A DNA stretch of 64,000 bases from Evernia prunastri (Eukaryota; Ascomycota; Lecanoromycetes; Lecanorales; Parmeliaceae): positions 558,001 to 622,000 of the forward strand of contig NKYR01000001.1 of the NCBI GenBank assembly GCA_003184365.1, read 5' to 3'. Made by a program: the position numbers and the translations under genes. Under the pieces are notes generated by a model. The model ran no database searches, was not told the origin of the DNA, and saw nothing but the letters and a program-made list of their open reading frames with translations. The first letter of the stretch is position 1; each line of letters opens with the position of its first letter. This document shows, piece by piece, positions 21,507 to 33,150 of this stretch.

Positions 21507-22856
21507 TTGTATATATATAAGAGTATCATAGACGGATGAAGATTGAGAAGGGAATCAAAGTCTTATAAGACTTGAAGAGTAGGCTTCTGATTCCCCACGA
21601 GGCTGTGAGGGACTGCGTCTAGATGCCGAGGATGGCCGACTTGACGGCTACTATCGCCACAAGAGGCATAGCAGATATGCAATCTGGGCTGTGGGTGTGG
21701 GTGTGTAGGTAGACACATGCCGCTTAGGCACTACTGGGACCCGTGCGCAGGTTCCTGGACAGTGACTCGAGTGACAATTCGGGATTTCCTAATCATCCCA
21801 GCCTTGGGTTGGCCAAATAAAACTGCAAAGTGACATTCTTGTGGAGTCGACTAATTACACAAAACTTCTCGGTGAGCTTCTGAACCTGGTGAGAGAAATG
21901 TACAACTCATCGAGTAGAAGAACTTAATAACCAAGTTTTAACTGATCAAGGCTTTCGTTGCTGAGTTATAATGCTGGCTGGTGGAAAAAGATACTCAGCG
22001 ATTTTTATTGCGACACCGAGGGCGAGGGCGACCTGGAGAGAGGGGGGGCTAGGGCGAGGTGAGGCTATGAGGTAGTCTGACTGAGACGGGACTAGTCTGG
22101 GTGAGCCTAAGGGCTCTAATCAATCGAAACGTGACTTGGCATTAATAAGCTCAGCACTAATCTGACAAAATATCTTGACAATCAGAGAATGCTCAGCTCA
22201 AATGAGCAAATATATCATCACGAATTGAAGGATTTCTCACTGCAGCTTGACTCCAAATTTTTTAACACGTGGACGATAAGAGTCTAGAGTTCAAACAAAT
22301 CAGCTCTATCTGTGGGGTCATAAAAACCACTTTCGTGAAGGGGGAGCTCCAGGGAGGCTGGACCATGCCAGAAACACGTCGCCATACGACTTAATGACAG
22401 GTTTCAGCACACGAGATTTGTCCAGGGTGTGGTGTGATGTGGTGTGGTGTGGTGCGATGAGGTGTGATGTTACCGTGCAAAAAGGCTTTAGAGCTTACTC
22501 TAATGGCTGTTTCACGTCCCAGCCGACCCGTCCAACTCAAGCGCCTGTTTACTGTTGGACGAAGCCAACATTGATAATATTATGTTTTCCTTCCATCTGT
22601 AACAATGACATCGGATCTATAGCTCTCACAAGATCCCAGGGATGATGCGGTTTCGGACACGCCGCCCAGCGGACGTAGGTATCAGTTGTACGGGAAGTAT
22701 AATTGGAAACTTCACGTGTCCTCAACGTCTCGCGATGCAATCTCAGTCACTTAAACATGTGTGTGGAAGTACAGCTGCGACCGGAGCCAAGATGCAGGCA
22801 ATGCCTCACCGGAAGCTTCATACATCTTTCATATTCCCTTTGATGCGAAGTAGAGG
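21507..22856. other. divergent promoter region
   Basis: Lies between the starts of the tandem-caspase gene (minus) and the mannosyltransferase gene (plus). It holds a GT-rich low-complexity tract (gtggtgtgatgtggtg words, 22424-22471) and no supported gene. The TATATATAAGAG on the minus strand near 21518 is only about 10 bases before the caspase ATG, probably too close for a TATA box. Confidence 0.45.
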
Positions 22857-24218
22857 ATGGGACGAAAGCAAGGGGCGAAGTTGATCCTCATCCTAGCCCT
22901 ATTGGTCTTGCTCTGGTCTTCGTCTTCCCGTATCCATGACAGAATCTTTCCCAATAGGTTCCATTCTAATGATGATGAAACTGCTTTGCGGTCCTGCTTA
23001 GAGAAAGAGGGAGACGGCCCCGAAACGGTAGGTACGGGTAAAGTGACGCAGGCTACCCTCAGGCCAGCGCTCGAGGAAGACTATGTTCAACAATGGCAGA
23101 ATGGCTCGACACCCCACGACACGGACGCCTTGTCCGCGCATGAGGTAACGATGTATGTGAAGGAAGTAATGGGAGAAGGCAACAGTACCATGCGGCGAAT
23201 ACAATGCGCAGCATCAATCGCCGCACGCTACGACTCGCTACAGGCCATCACGGAGAACGATGGCAAAATCCAGTACCTGTTCGCTTTAAATTTGTACCAG
23301 GCACTTCCGGTCCTTCCGTCCCTGTTGGGCTCGATAATCCAAACCATTCGTTTCCTCGGGCCGAAACGGTGCGCCGTATCTTTCGTCGAAGGCAGGTCCA
23401 CAGATGGCACGTATCAAATCCTGGCGTCTCTGAAGGATGAAATCGAACGGCTAGGCGCTGCATTCTATATGTCCACCAGCGACATCAGCCCGCACGACGG
23501 AAAGCAGGATCGCTTTGAAGGCCTCGCGTTCCTTCGAAACCTGGCATTGGCGCCACTCATCATGAACAAAGCGAAGTACTCGCCCTCCGCGCAAATCATC
23601 TTCCTCAACGACATCTACCTGTGCCCCCACGACATCCTCGAACTGCTCTACCAGCAAAAAACGCAGCGCGCCACCATGACCTGCGGCATGGACTGGTCGC
23701 ACGGCGGCGCGATCTTCTACGACCAGTACGTCGCGCGCTCCCTCGTCGGCGAGACCTTCTGGCAGATCGCCCAGGACGGCGGCTGGCAGTTCAGCGCCAA
23801 CCTCTTCTGGGCCGACCGCGCCGCCCGGGCCAAATTCCCCCGCCGGCAGCCCTTCCAGGTGTACGCCTGCTGGAACGGCGGCGCCGTCATCGCCGCCTCC
23901 CCCGTCTTGGACCGCCGCGTCCACTTCCGCCGCAGCGCCCCGCCGCCGGACGACGAGTGCTACATGGGCGAACCGACCCTGTTCGCCAAGGACCTGTGGC
24001 GGCTCGGGATAGGGCGCGTCCAGGTCGTGCCGAGCGTCAACGTGGGCTACGACGAGTCGACGGAGGAGGCGAGGGACCGGCGCGGGCGCGTCGAGGACGG
24101 GCTCGATATGGCGAGCGGGGAGGCGCAGACGGAGGTTGTGGTGTGGCAGGAGAAGCCGCCGAGTTTGGTCAAGTGCATGCCGCAGTTCCACGAGCCGTAC
24201 TGGGTCCCGTCCACTTGA
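22857..24218 (+). CDS. CAP59/CMT1-type alpha-1,3-mannosyltransferase
   Basis: Intronless, 453 residues. The short basic N-terminus MGRKQGAK is followed by one hydrophobic helix (LILILALLVLLWSSSS), a type II signal anchor that places the catalytic domain in the Golgi lumen. The domain begins near residue 140 with YLFALNLYQALPVLPSLLGS and shows family landmarks: VEGRSTDGTYQIL, FLRNLALAPL, IIFLNDIYLCPHDILELL (nucleotide-sugar/metal site region), GMDW, VYACWNGGAVIAASPVL and GEPTLFAKDLW. The family includes cryptococcal capsule proteins CAP59 and CMT1 (GDP-mannose dependent alpha-1,3 transfer). In a filamentous ascomycete it likely builds cell-wall or secreted mannan. The last 600 bases are much more GC-rich than the first 700. 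Confidence 0.8.
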   Translation: MGRKQGAKLILILALLVLLWSSSSRIHDRIFPNRFHSNDDETALRSCLEKEGDGPETVGTGKVTQATLRPALEEDYVQQWQNGSTPHDTDALSAHEVTMYVKEVMGEGNSTMRRIQCAASIAARYDSLQAITENDGKIQYLFALNLYQALPVLPSLLGSIIQTIRFLGPKRCAVSFVEGRSTDGTYQILASLKDEIERLGAAFYMSTSDISPHDGKQDRFEGLAFLRNLALAPLIMNKAKYSPSAQIIFLNDIYLCPHDILELLYQQKTQRATMTCGMDWSHGGAIFYDQYVARSLVGETFWQIAQDGGWQFSANLFWADRAARAKFPRRQPFQVYACWNGGAVIAASPVLDRRVHFRRSAPPPDDECYMGEPTLFAKDLWRLGIGRVQVVPSVNVGYDESTEEARDRRGRVEDGLDMASGEAQTEVVVWQEKPPSLVKCMPQFHEPYWVPST

Positions 24219-24682
24219 TCCCGGGCGGATCGTTTGGGGATTTTGGGGTTCGACATCGGGGCGTGGGACGATGATGTGGTGTGGGTGGGGGAGGAGAGGG
24301 GGTGTTAGCACGAGCACATGGTACTGGCTACAATTGTCTCGGGTGATATTGGGACGCTGAGCGGAAAGTGAACACTAGACACATGTTCCGAAGGCACAAA
24401 ACCAAAACAGCAGAGTCATATGATTCCGAGGCACTCCGCTAGGGGAAAATGATCTGAGCATTTGGAAATCATAAGACCGCGCTAGCACCTTACACTAAAA
24501 GCCACTGATGACTCCCCACCAACCCTCACTCCATCGCCATAATCAAACAAGATACTGTACACCTTCGCATAACCTATTCCTACACCACCGACAACAAATC
24601 CCCGCATCCAAAACTCCCTAGCAAACGAGGTACGAGCTACCTCGGATCCGAGGCTTACCAGCCTCCGAACCATCCCCGCCCC
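24219..24682. other. convergent intergenic region
   Basis: Separates the 3' ends of the mannosyltransferase and the 7TM gene. No gene seen. Confidence 0.5.
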
Positions 24683-25791
24683 TCACACCGCCTGCGCCCT
24701 CCGTTCCCTCCCTCCCCTTACCGCAGCCGCCACGCCCACCGCCACGGGCGCCGACGTCTGGCGCCGTTCCCGCCGGTCATGCTCCCTCGGCGCCGGAAAC
24801 GCGAGCCCACGAACAGGAGGCCTCGTCGGTCCAAGGGGGCCCTCGTACATTTCGTCCTCGGCGGAGCGCGGTCTCTCGTCCTGATGTGGGTCTGATGGAC
24901 CCTCGGCAAGGCGAACGTACGCGATGCGAACGATGGCGGCGATACCGATGATCAGAGGAATCGTTTGGCTGGCTGTGGATATCGATTTGGCGCCGCGGAT
25001 CTTGTTCCATTTGATTGTGAGCTCGATTGCCGCGATGATGGTGCTGGCGACGGCGACGTCGCAGGCGGATCGCAGCTTCTGGAGGCTTTCGACGTGCATT
25101 CGTCTGGTTCGGAGGTTAGCTTTGTCGCGATATGTAGACTGGGGAGGTTGCCACGTGGTCAGGCGGAGGCGCTTTACCTTAGTCGTGGTGTTTGCCTTGC
25201 CATCATCAGTCCGCCACTTTTGAGTGCGGCCATGAAGATCACGACGGCGCAGGCGGATAGGATTAGAAAGTAGAAGAATATATTCAGCACTTCGAACCCT
25301 TGCTTGTTCATTCTGATCCTCGCGAAGAAGAAGCCATACTCCTGACAAGCCTGCCCGTTCAGTTGCGGCACCCGCGCAAACCAGAACCACAGCTGGAACG
25401 ACGCTATGGCAACAAGTAATAAAAAGTTCAATACGTTGTAGACCCGGCCCGGCCAAACGTGGGGAAATCTGAATGGGTCCAAAGCAGGATTGTAGCCAAC
25501 AAGTACCCGCCAGGTGTACAGAGGCACATAAAATAAATAGTAGCCAAGCGTAAGCAGAAGGATAATGTAGACCTCGACAACTTGGAGCTTTTTGACGTCA
25601 AGGCTGACTTGGATGAGCAGGGCGAGGAAAGTGGCGGCGATAAAGATGCTGTTTGTCCGGCGTATCCCGTTAACCTCGGATGGCGCGAACCAGGAAGCTA
25701 GATCCACGGCGAACCACAGAAGGTAGAACCCGATCCGAATGCCCAGCCCGTAGAAGTCGGTGTTTCCAGCAAAGCTACAGACCGCCATCAT
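24683..25791 (-). CDS. seven-helix integral membrane protein, unknown function
   Basis: Two exons, 25791-25178 and 25103-24683, joined in phase across a 74-nt intron (donor GTAAAG, acceptor AACCAG) to 344 residues. Seven hydrophobic segments are visible: IGFYLLWFAVDLASWF, SIFIAATFLALLIQV, VYIILLLTLGYYLFYVPLY, VYNVLNFLLLVAIASFQLWF, FFYFLILSACAVVIFMAAL, then VAVASTIIAAIELTI and PLIIGIAAIVRIAYV after the intron. The cytoplasmic tail is Arg/Pro/Glu-rich. It resembles lineage-specific fungal membrane proteins annotated only as hypothetical; a receptor-like role is possible but unproven. The alternative that the two exons are separate genes is unlikely because exon 2 has no own ATG near its start except an internal Met. 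Confidence 0.7.
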
Positions 25792-26964
25792 TCATATAAG
25801 ACCAAACGGGGAAATGTAGGTATGAACAGAGGAGGGAGGGGGAGGGGAGAGAACTAGGCTACCCGATGTGACAATACTGAAAGGCGTAGTCTAACCCAAG
25901 AATGCCGCTGCAGCAAAGATGGGAGATTCGAATACAGATTCATTGAGCTGTCAACAGAGCACAATATACATCCATGGGTATCTTTTCAAACCGATTCGCG
26001 TACCATCAAGCGCTCCAATGAGGTCGAGACGATTAAGGAAGAGCTTATCAACGAGATCGCAGCTAAGCAGGAATAAAATACCCTTGAGCCAGAATAACCC
26101 AGAGTTGTTCGCAACCTCGTTGAGAGTAAGAGCGCAAGGCGACGGGGAATAGACGTGTGGGGGATAAGTGGGAGCTTGAATTTCGAGGCGAAACAGTCCA
26201 TATATATATGTACCTTTTGCGGGGAGGTGGGGTTAAAGTTTGAGATTGGGTGGATGGGCAGGCTTTTTCTTTGCTAACTTGTCACGCATTCTGACCGGAA
26301 GGATTGCGTGCACCTGATTGTGTTAGAGTTAGCTGCAGCTCTGGGGGACGATCAGTGCTGGGCCCTGGCATTAGCTGGCTAAAGCGGGCTGAGCCGAATC
26401 AGCTCAATCCAGCCAATCAATCGCCAGCGCTGAAATGATTGTCAACCTGTCAATTTCTTGAGGTCCAGCCAGAATAATGGCCAGAGCTGGACGGCCCCTG
26501 GGGCTAATGCAAGGGTAGTCGGTGAGATTAGATGGCGCTGCCGTGGGCTGATATACGCATCGCACTAAGCTCACTAGGGTGGATGGATACCATCCCAAAT
26601 ACAGGTCAACTTGATTGTGAACTGATAGTCTGGTTACCACACAAAAAACCATTCTCTTCGATTTCAATGTCTGTTGGGTTTCGTCACAGCAGATGATGTG
26701 AGATGTACATCGTTCTTCTGTGTACCTACTAGCTTTCCTCTGGATTCACGAAAAGATATGTTACACCTCTTGCATGGCATCCTCAAGTTGTTGATAATTC
26801 GCATGTAGAAAGGTGGTGGTGGTGGTGACCTGCATGCACAAAGGTTGCACCCTTTTCATGAGTAAGCGAACTTGCATTACGAATGTGGTAATATGAATGG
26901 CGCAATCAGATCTAAAGATCCTTAGTGTGACAGCTTAATCGTACTTACCTTAACGGAAGGCTAT
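25792..26964. other. intergenic region
   Basis: Promoter side of the 7TM gene plus unique DNA; CT/GA-rich at 25820-25850. No supported gene. Confidence 0.45.
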
Positions 26965-27551
26965 GGATTCAAAAAACGGTGTAAAGGCGGTTACTTTTTG
27001 AGAAACAGTTTCAGTACGGTTTTAGGGTTCTAGACCATAATACCGTTACATCCAGTATACGTTTAAACTATTTTACCGTATCCTGGTCCAAACGATAATT
27101 ATCCAGTATCTTTATCTTAACGTATCTTTATAAAATACGTTATTGACAAATTACCGTTCTTCACTAAAGTACTGCCAAGTCTGCCAAGCCAAGTACTCGG
27201 AAGGTCTCTACGCTGAGAAGAATCAACGCTCTTAAAGAATTAAGTGCAAAAATGAGCGATTTAGCCAATTTTCTCGCTGCGTGGGCTTTTAGACATTGTG
27301 GAGTGACGTTGGATGGGGTGGAATGAAGATGGGAGGATGGTACCATGGGTGGGCATGGGTAGTTGAACCCTACCGTCGGATAATGGACCGGATCCGCTAA
27401 AAAAAAAATTACAGCTGACTAATCGAGTTACGGTAGCATTTTTTCTACGTATTAAACTTTAATACCGTACTTATTTTAGGCAGAATCTAATTTTAATACG
27501 TCTCAAAAAAAAAACCGTATATACACCGTATATATACCGAATTTTGAACCC
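26965..27551. mobile_element. TIR-bounded, RIP-affected DNA element (MITE or hAT-like relic)
   Basis: The left end ggattcaaaaaacggtgtaa and the reverse complement of the right end (gggttcaaaattcggtatat) are imperfect inverted repeats, and tacggt/accgta words recur inside both halves. The sides are AT-rich. The centre (minus strand, about 27310-27165) reads MSKSPRSEKIG, then stop codons in otherwise coding-looking sequence ending GRLGSTLVKN, as expected after C-to-T changes of CAA/CAG codons. No clear target-site duplication was found, so the ends are approximate. Confidence 0.45.
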
Positions 27552-28547
27552 GGCGCCGCTCGCTAAGGTACCTTAGTCTTGTACTCCGTAGATCCTTTAC
27601 ACCTTACTCGTAGGTTCCTCTTACCTCACCTACCTTTCTCTACACTCGCACCATCCCTCTCGGTGTACCTATTGATTCAAAAATTGGCCAACGGAATGAG
27701 CATTTCGACTATCGCTGCTATGCTGTTGTGCTAGGTGTGAGATCTATTAGAAGCCCCAGCGTTGCGATGGTCCTCCTGTAAACCCTGCAGGATGACTTGG
27801 ACGAGCCTCATAAAAAGAGCCCCATCCACAGGATATGTTCATGAGGATTCCCAGGGTTCCTACCACACATCGCCATCCCACGGCTGGGACGGGGAGGCCA
27901 CGACCAACAGACGCTGATGATATGTATATCAAAGCTGGACAGAGACCAATTGTTGTAAGGTTGGTAATGATAGAGACTGAGAGTAAAGACTATGGGAAAA
28001 CTGGCCAGGTCGTCCTATCAGGTGCACGTTGAGCTTCCACGTGGGGTCGATATCCGTTTTGCCGTTCTCAGAACGTTCTGAACCATTATTAGAGTACGGA
28101 GAGAACTCCGTGATATCTCTGGATATTGTTTATCTCACGACAACTCCGCATAGTTATAGCACTCCTGTGTAAACCGAAAGTACATGGATATTTTTTTTCA
28201 TACCAGTTCAAAAAACCCCCTCCCGAAAGTGTGATAACTGTATTATTCGTGCTCACCTAAAAGTGCAACACTTGGTCTGAAGGAGTGCATTGGCCGCGTA
28301 AATCACACCTCGGGCTCAGGGCATTTTATACGATCGCCCCGCAGTTTAAAGTACCCGACACCGATAAAGCCGGCGTCGTCTGACGTCTTGGCACGCGACT
28401 TGCAATGCACTCCAAACATGAAACTTCCAATCCCCTATTGTCCACCCTAAATACTCATCCTGTTGGCTTTCCATCTTTCAAGTCCCTCTATACTTTGTCA
28501 CGGTCAGATTTGAATAATTGCGCCAACAATCAAATAGTGTGTTCTGG
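27552..28547. other. intergenic region upstream of IML2
   Basis: No supported gene. The last 200 bases form the promoter/leader of IML2. Confidence 0.45.
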
Positions 28548-31195
28548 ATGAGCGCAATGCTGCGGGGATGGATTCAATCGAAGAAGGACAATGCCTCAAC
28601 ACACTCATTGGATACTTTGGCCGAACCTCAAAATTGTATAGTCACACCACTTTAACCATGTTGCTCGCTTTACTGACCTATACTCTCAGTGGAGGCGGCC
28701 CTTCGAGGTACTACCTACTATTCCCACATCTCAGCTTGGAGAAGGACAAGGCTGACTGATACCTTGTGTAGCGGCAACACATATAATGGACGATGACCTC
28801 GAGGGTGCGGAGGCTGGCTTGGCTAACGGAAACTCGTCATTCCATAAGGTCTGCCAAATATTCCTTCTCCGCTGCCTAGGTTCAAGGCTGATTGGCTTTG
28901 GGGATGAAGAATGCTGGCTGATGAAGAACACCTCGGGACCTATAGCTCGCAAAGGGCATGGTTGCTTTCTTGAGAGCTACCCTTGGTTTCGAGCCGGAGA
29001 TAATGCGCGAGGGTATGTTCAAGTGGTACTTTGGAAGTCTTCGGAACCATCGCTGATGTACTATGTGCCTCCAGCTGCAGAAAGATTAGCAGATGCCGAG
29101 ACGACTGCGTCCACAGACCATCGACGAGCTCAAAAAGACAGCCATTCATACCGGTCTGCTGTCTACCCACCCGGCGCCGAGTTTGCTCTTTGTCATGCAG
29201 AAACACAACTGATGAGCGCCGTGATCGGAGTGTTGAACGAAAGTCTCACGGAGAGCATAAAGGGCTTCTACAAGCTACGAAAAGCATTTGTTACGTTGAA
29301 TGAGATATCAGAAGCGGAGGCTAGATATATGAGGAAAAGGAACGGAGTGGAAACGGATACGCCCAGCAGAAGATCGGTGGACACTTTCCGGTCAGATAGG
29401 TCAGCCCCATCGATCAAGGGAATGCCGGGGGGGTTCAGTGATGCTGCATCTGAACCACCATCTATGCACTCATTCCAAGAAACAGCTCCGAAGGCTTTGG
29501 GCAGTGCAGCCACAAAGCGATACGCACAGACCAACGGTGCGCCGGAGGATGGCGATGACGATGAAGATGAAGATGAGTTTTATGACGCAGATGATGGGAC
29601 AACTGCGCAACTGGACAACCTTTCACTCGAGGGCGGAGGCACATTGAGCGCGAAAGACCTGCCCGCTCCAAAAGACCAAGTCGCCGGGCATGGGATGCTT
29701 GACCATGACCCTGATTCTGATGTCTTCGCCAACCCAATAGATGTCTTCATTCACTCAGGTGCCAACCTCTGTTTTGGGTTACTCCTTGTTATGATTTCTA
29801 TGATCCCGCCTGCCTTTGGGAAATTGCTGTTCATTATTGGCTTCCATGGCGACAAGGACCGTGGAATCCGGATGCTTTGGCAGGCCAGCAAATTCCATAA
29901 TATCAATGGTGCTATGGCAGGCCTCATTGTACTGGGATACTACAACACCTTCATCGGCATGTCTGATATCATTCCCGACTCCGACCCAACTAGTATCGAT
30001 CAGAATTCCGTTGAAGGATATCCCAAACAGCGATGCGAAGCCCTCCTTGCCGAAATGCGGAGACGGCATCCAAAATCCCATCTCTGGCTTCTTGAAGAAG
30101 CCCGGATGCAGGCCGCGAACCGCCATCTTTCTACCGCCATCTCCATGCTCGAAAAGTCAACAAAATCCCCACTCAAGCAAGTAGAAGCTCTCGAAATGTT
30201 TGAAAAGTCCCTCGACTCAATGTATATGCATGACTACGCCCTTTGCGCTAAATCTTTCATCGCTTGCGTTGACCTCAACAACTGGTCCCATACCCTCTAC
30301 TACTACATTGCTGGCGCTGCAAATGTCGAAATGTACCGGCAGCACAAGAAGTCGAATCCCACCGAGGCAGCTGTCTACGCTAATAAGGCAACCGAATTAC
30401 TCAAACTCGCGCCCAAGCACGCAGGCAAAAAGAAGTTCATGGCGCGCCAGCTACCGTTCGATGTTTTCGTGACCCGCAAACTACAGAAATGGGAAGCTCG
30501 CGCGCGTGACTGGAGCGTTCCCTTTGTCGATGCTGTAGGTGTTAGTCCTATAGAAGAGATGATATTCCTCTGGAACGGCTACAAGCGCATGGACACGAGC
30601 CAGCTCGAGGAAAGTCTTTCGCGACTCTCATGGAGCGAGACTTCGAACTTGCATTGGAAGCGTGAAGGGGCGGATGAGAAGGCGATACTGTCATTGCTCT
30701 ACGGCACTACTCTGAGAAATCTGGAGCGCTACGAAGAGGCGAAGCAAAGTCTTCGATCTGGTGTTCTCAGCTATGACAAGAACGAACTGAAAGGGGGATC
30801 AAAGGATGATTGGACGGCACCGGCTGCCAACTACGAGATGGGTGTCAATTGTTGGATGCAGAGGGGAGAAGCCAGGAGGGAGGGCAAGGAGGCGGAGGTG
30901 AAGAAGTGGGTGAAGGAGTGTGAGAGTGTAAGCAACTTCTCCAGTTTTTCATCCCCCAACTCAACCCCTGTTTGAGTAGCAAGACACATTGCGGAAGCAT
31001 ACTTACCCCCGCAACTGCCTTACGACCGCAATTTCCACCGTTGGTAAGGAGAGTGCTAATTGGAAAAACTGGCAGTGGGTAGAGAAAGCCGCGAGTTGGG
31101 AGAAGTACGAGCTGGACGCGAGGATCGGACTCAAGATCGCGACGGCCCAGGACACGTTGAGGCGATGGCATGAGAAGGAAGGGAGTGCGAAATAG
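28548..31195 (+). CDS. IML2: Iml2-family TPR protein (inclusion body clearance)
   Basis: Six exons join in phase: 28548-28635, 28690-28707 (an 18-nt microexon), 28772-28848, 28946-29012, 29075-30927 and 31076-31195, giving 740 residues. Exon junctions rebuild family-typical text such as LEAALRAATHIMDDDLEGAE and FHKLAKGMVAFLRATLGFEP. Central landmarks are EFALCHAETQLMSAVIGVLNESL, ESIKGFYKLRKAF, a hydrophobic GLLLVMISMIPPAFGKLLFIIGF segment near GFHGDKDRGIRMLW, and C-terminal TPR-like helices ending WVEKAASWEKYELDARIGLK. An acidic disordered stretch (DGDDDEDEDEF) lies near residue 240. Iml2 localises to mitochondria/lipid droplets and helps clear protein inclusions. Treating the long open frame alone as the gene would retain two introns at the 5' end and miss the last exon. 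Confidence 0.85.
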
Positions 31196-31559
31196 AAAAA
31201 AGAGGTCATCGAGATGGGACTGGGAAAAACGGTGGGCATAAGCTGTATCGCGTTTTTTGGACACTGCATACATAGAAATGGGGACAGAGGGCTCTCTGTA
31301 CAGCTGTTCTGACCGTGTACATATATCGGCTGCATCGTCAAAAGGGTTCGAAGGATGGGGACGGAAACAATGAAAAGCACATGTTGGGGCCAAGTTTGAG
31401 ACTCCCAGTTCCCAATCGTCCCCTTATGTTTTATTTACCATTAAATGAACAAGCTTTTAGATTATGGATCGGCAGGTATGTCTTCCAAGCAATTACCACA
31501 AACAAATCTATACCATCCAATTCACACCATCAAACGAAACATCCCCATCCCAATCCCTT
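31196..31559. other. convergent intergenic region
   Basis: 3' ends of IML2 and the Ser/Thr-rich protein face each other; no gene seen. Confidence 0.5.
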
Positions 31560-32243
31560 CTAACCCGAAGCCGCGCTCCCCGAAGCAGCAGCACTCCCGG
31601 AAGCGGCGCTCTCCGAGCAGCCCAGCTCCGCCTCCGCCACCTTGGCCGCGATCATGTACCCGGACAGGTACGGCGGCGCGCTGACGCCCTCCTTCTTCAG
31701 CTTCGCGATCTGGGCGATGGTGGCGGCGTTGGCGGCGCTGACGCGCTTGCAGGCGGCGGCGTTGAGGTTCGAGACGATGGAGTTGGAGGTCGCCGTCGCC
31801 GTCGCGGGGGTTTTGGTTTTGCTGGGGGTGGTTTTGGATTTTTCGGAGGGGGAGGGTGGAGGGGTGGAGGATTTGGGTTTTGCGGAGGGGGAGGCAGGGG
31901 CGGAGGGGGTGGTGGTTGGTTTGGATTTCGTGGAGCTAGAGGGAGGGGGAGGCGGAGGGGCGGAGACGGAGGTTTTGAGGGCGGAGGGGGAGGGGAAGGG
32001 GCTGGTTTTGAAGGCGGAGGTGGCTGCTGCGGCGGAGGCGGATGGGATTGAGATTGGGGTGGTTGGGGTGGTTGGAGTAGTTGGGGTGGTCGGAGTAGTT
32101 GGGGTGGTGGGGCTGCTTGGTGTGGTGCTCGAGGAGGCGGCAGCTGCCGGTGTGCTGCTGGATGTTGCTGCGGTTGATACGATTGCCTGTGGAGCAGCCA
32201 GGGCAGAGGCGGCAAAGAGCAGGACGAGAGAGGCTGGCTTCAT
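31560..32243 (-). CDS. secreted Ser/Thr/Pro-rich cell-surface protein
   Basis: Intronless, 227 residues. Signal peptide MKPASLVLLFAASALAAPQ, then a low-complexity mucin-like region with a TPTTPTTPTT tandem (6- or 9-base DNA repeat) and Lys/Pro/Ser segments. A more ordered C-terminal segment reads NLNAAACKRVSAANAATIAQ...LSGYMIAAKVAEAELGC, followed by a Ser/Ala/Gly tail. Two Cys residues could pair. There is no clear hydrophobic GPI signal at the very C-terminus. Expected to be heavily O-glycosylated in the wall or secreted. The long plus-strand frames over the same DNA are shadows of its GC-rich codons. Confidence 0.7.
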   Translation of the reverse strand: MKPASLVLLFAASALAAPQAIVSTAATSSSTPAAAASSSTTPSSPTTPTTPTTPTTPTTPTTPISIPSASAAAATSAFKTSPFPSPSALKTSVSAPPPPPPSSSTKSKPTTTPSAPASPSAKPKSSTPPPSPSEKSKTTPSKTKTPATATATSNSIVSNLNAAACKRVSAANAATIAQIAKLKKEGVSAPPYLSGYMIAAKVAEAELGCSESAASGSAAASGSAASG

Positions 32244-33150
32244 CTTGATGAGATGATGGATTGTATTGTTGAGAGGCGTAGACTCGAGATCCTGTAGAGC
32301 TGCGCTGTGTAGGCTTCGAAGGATTGGAGATGATAGCGCATAGCAGGGTTAGTCGTCATCCTTATATATACGAAAATGGAGACAGGGGTGGCTTTTCGGA
32401 TCCGCTGGAAGCCAGTTTCTCGAGATTGCGAGCCGAAAGCGGCGCCTTCTGTGAGCAATGGAAACCATGTCTGTGAAAGGGTCTCTGAGAGTAAGATCGT
32501 TAAAGTTATGCTCTGCTCCTAAGCCAAAAAGCAACATCAACCGCGGGAATCCGACGGCAATCAGCCACATTGGATCATGAACGTCAGTAGAGCTGCAAGC
32601 TGAGTACATGGCTTAAACGAAATACTGCCTCTATGCCAACCGGACTGAGGGCTATTCTGTACACGAGGACGGAGAGTGCCTTTTTCTCAAGAAAATCAAA
32701 TTTGCAGAGGCTTGGAAGGGGGAGCTGTACGGTAGTTGAATCAATCAAAAGGCAGCAGCTCAAGTTCCATTATGTAGAGCATCAGTTGTTGTTCTTGCTT
32801 TCAGTCTTTTCCCAGTGCAAAAGAGACTACAAGTATACATCGAAGTGCTCACCCAATTATGCTGGATGGGAGACACTTGAGCCCAGCGCAATCTTGGGTT
32901 GCCATGAGCTTTTCAGAGAAGCTGTTAGTGTCAGCGGGCTTGTATCCGATCTTAATCGAATCAATCCACAAGTTGCGTTGATGCTCAAGGATGATGTTGG
33001 AAGATTGGCCAGGTCCTTGTGGTGGTTGGTGGTGGAAGAGACTGGAGCACGCGACTCCGCGATGCCAAGCAAAACACATCCTTTGACGCGCTTTCATTTG
33101 AACCATCATCTATCGTCACATCAACTGTGTAGCCAATAGCAGAAGGCGCA
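32244..33150. other. divergent promoter region
   Basis: Between the starts of the Ser/Thr-rich protein (minus; TATATATA near 32366) and the SNF2 gene (plus). A 168-codon frame at 32633-33139 has no motif or codon bias I trust. Confidence 0.45.

Noticed and set aside
23451..24317. 288-codon minus frame and 217-codon + frame over the mannosyltransferase
   Set aside because: Shadows created by very GC-rich third positions.
31464..32256. 195- and 204-codon + frames, Gly/Val/Ala-rich
   Set aside because: Antisense of the Ser/Thr/Pro-rich secreted protein, which has a real signal peptide.
32633..33139. 168-codon + frame upstream of the SNF2 gene
   Set aside because: No motif; lies in the promoter/leader region just before the SNF2 start.
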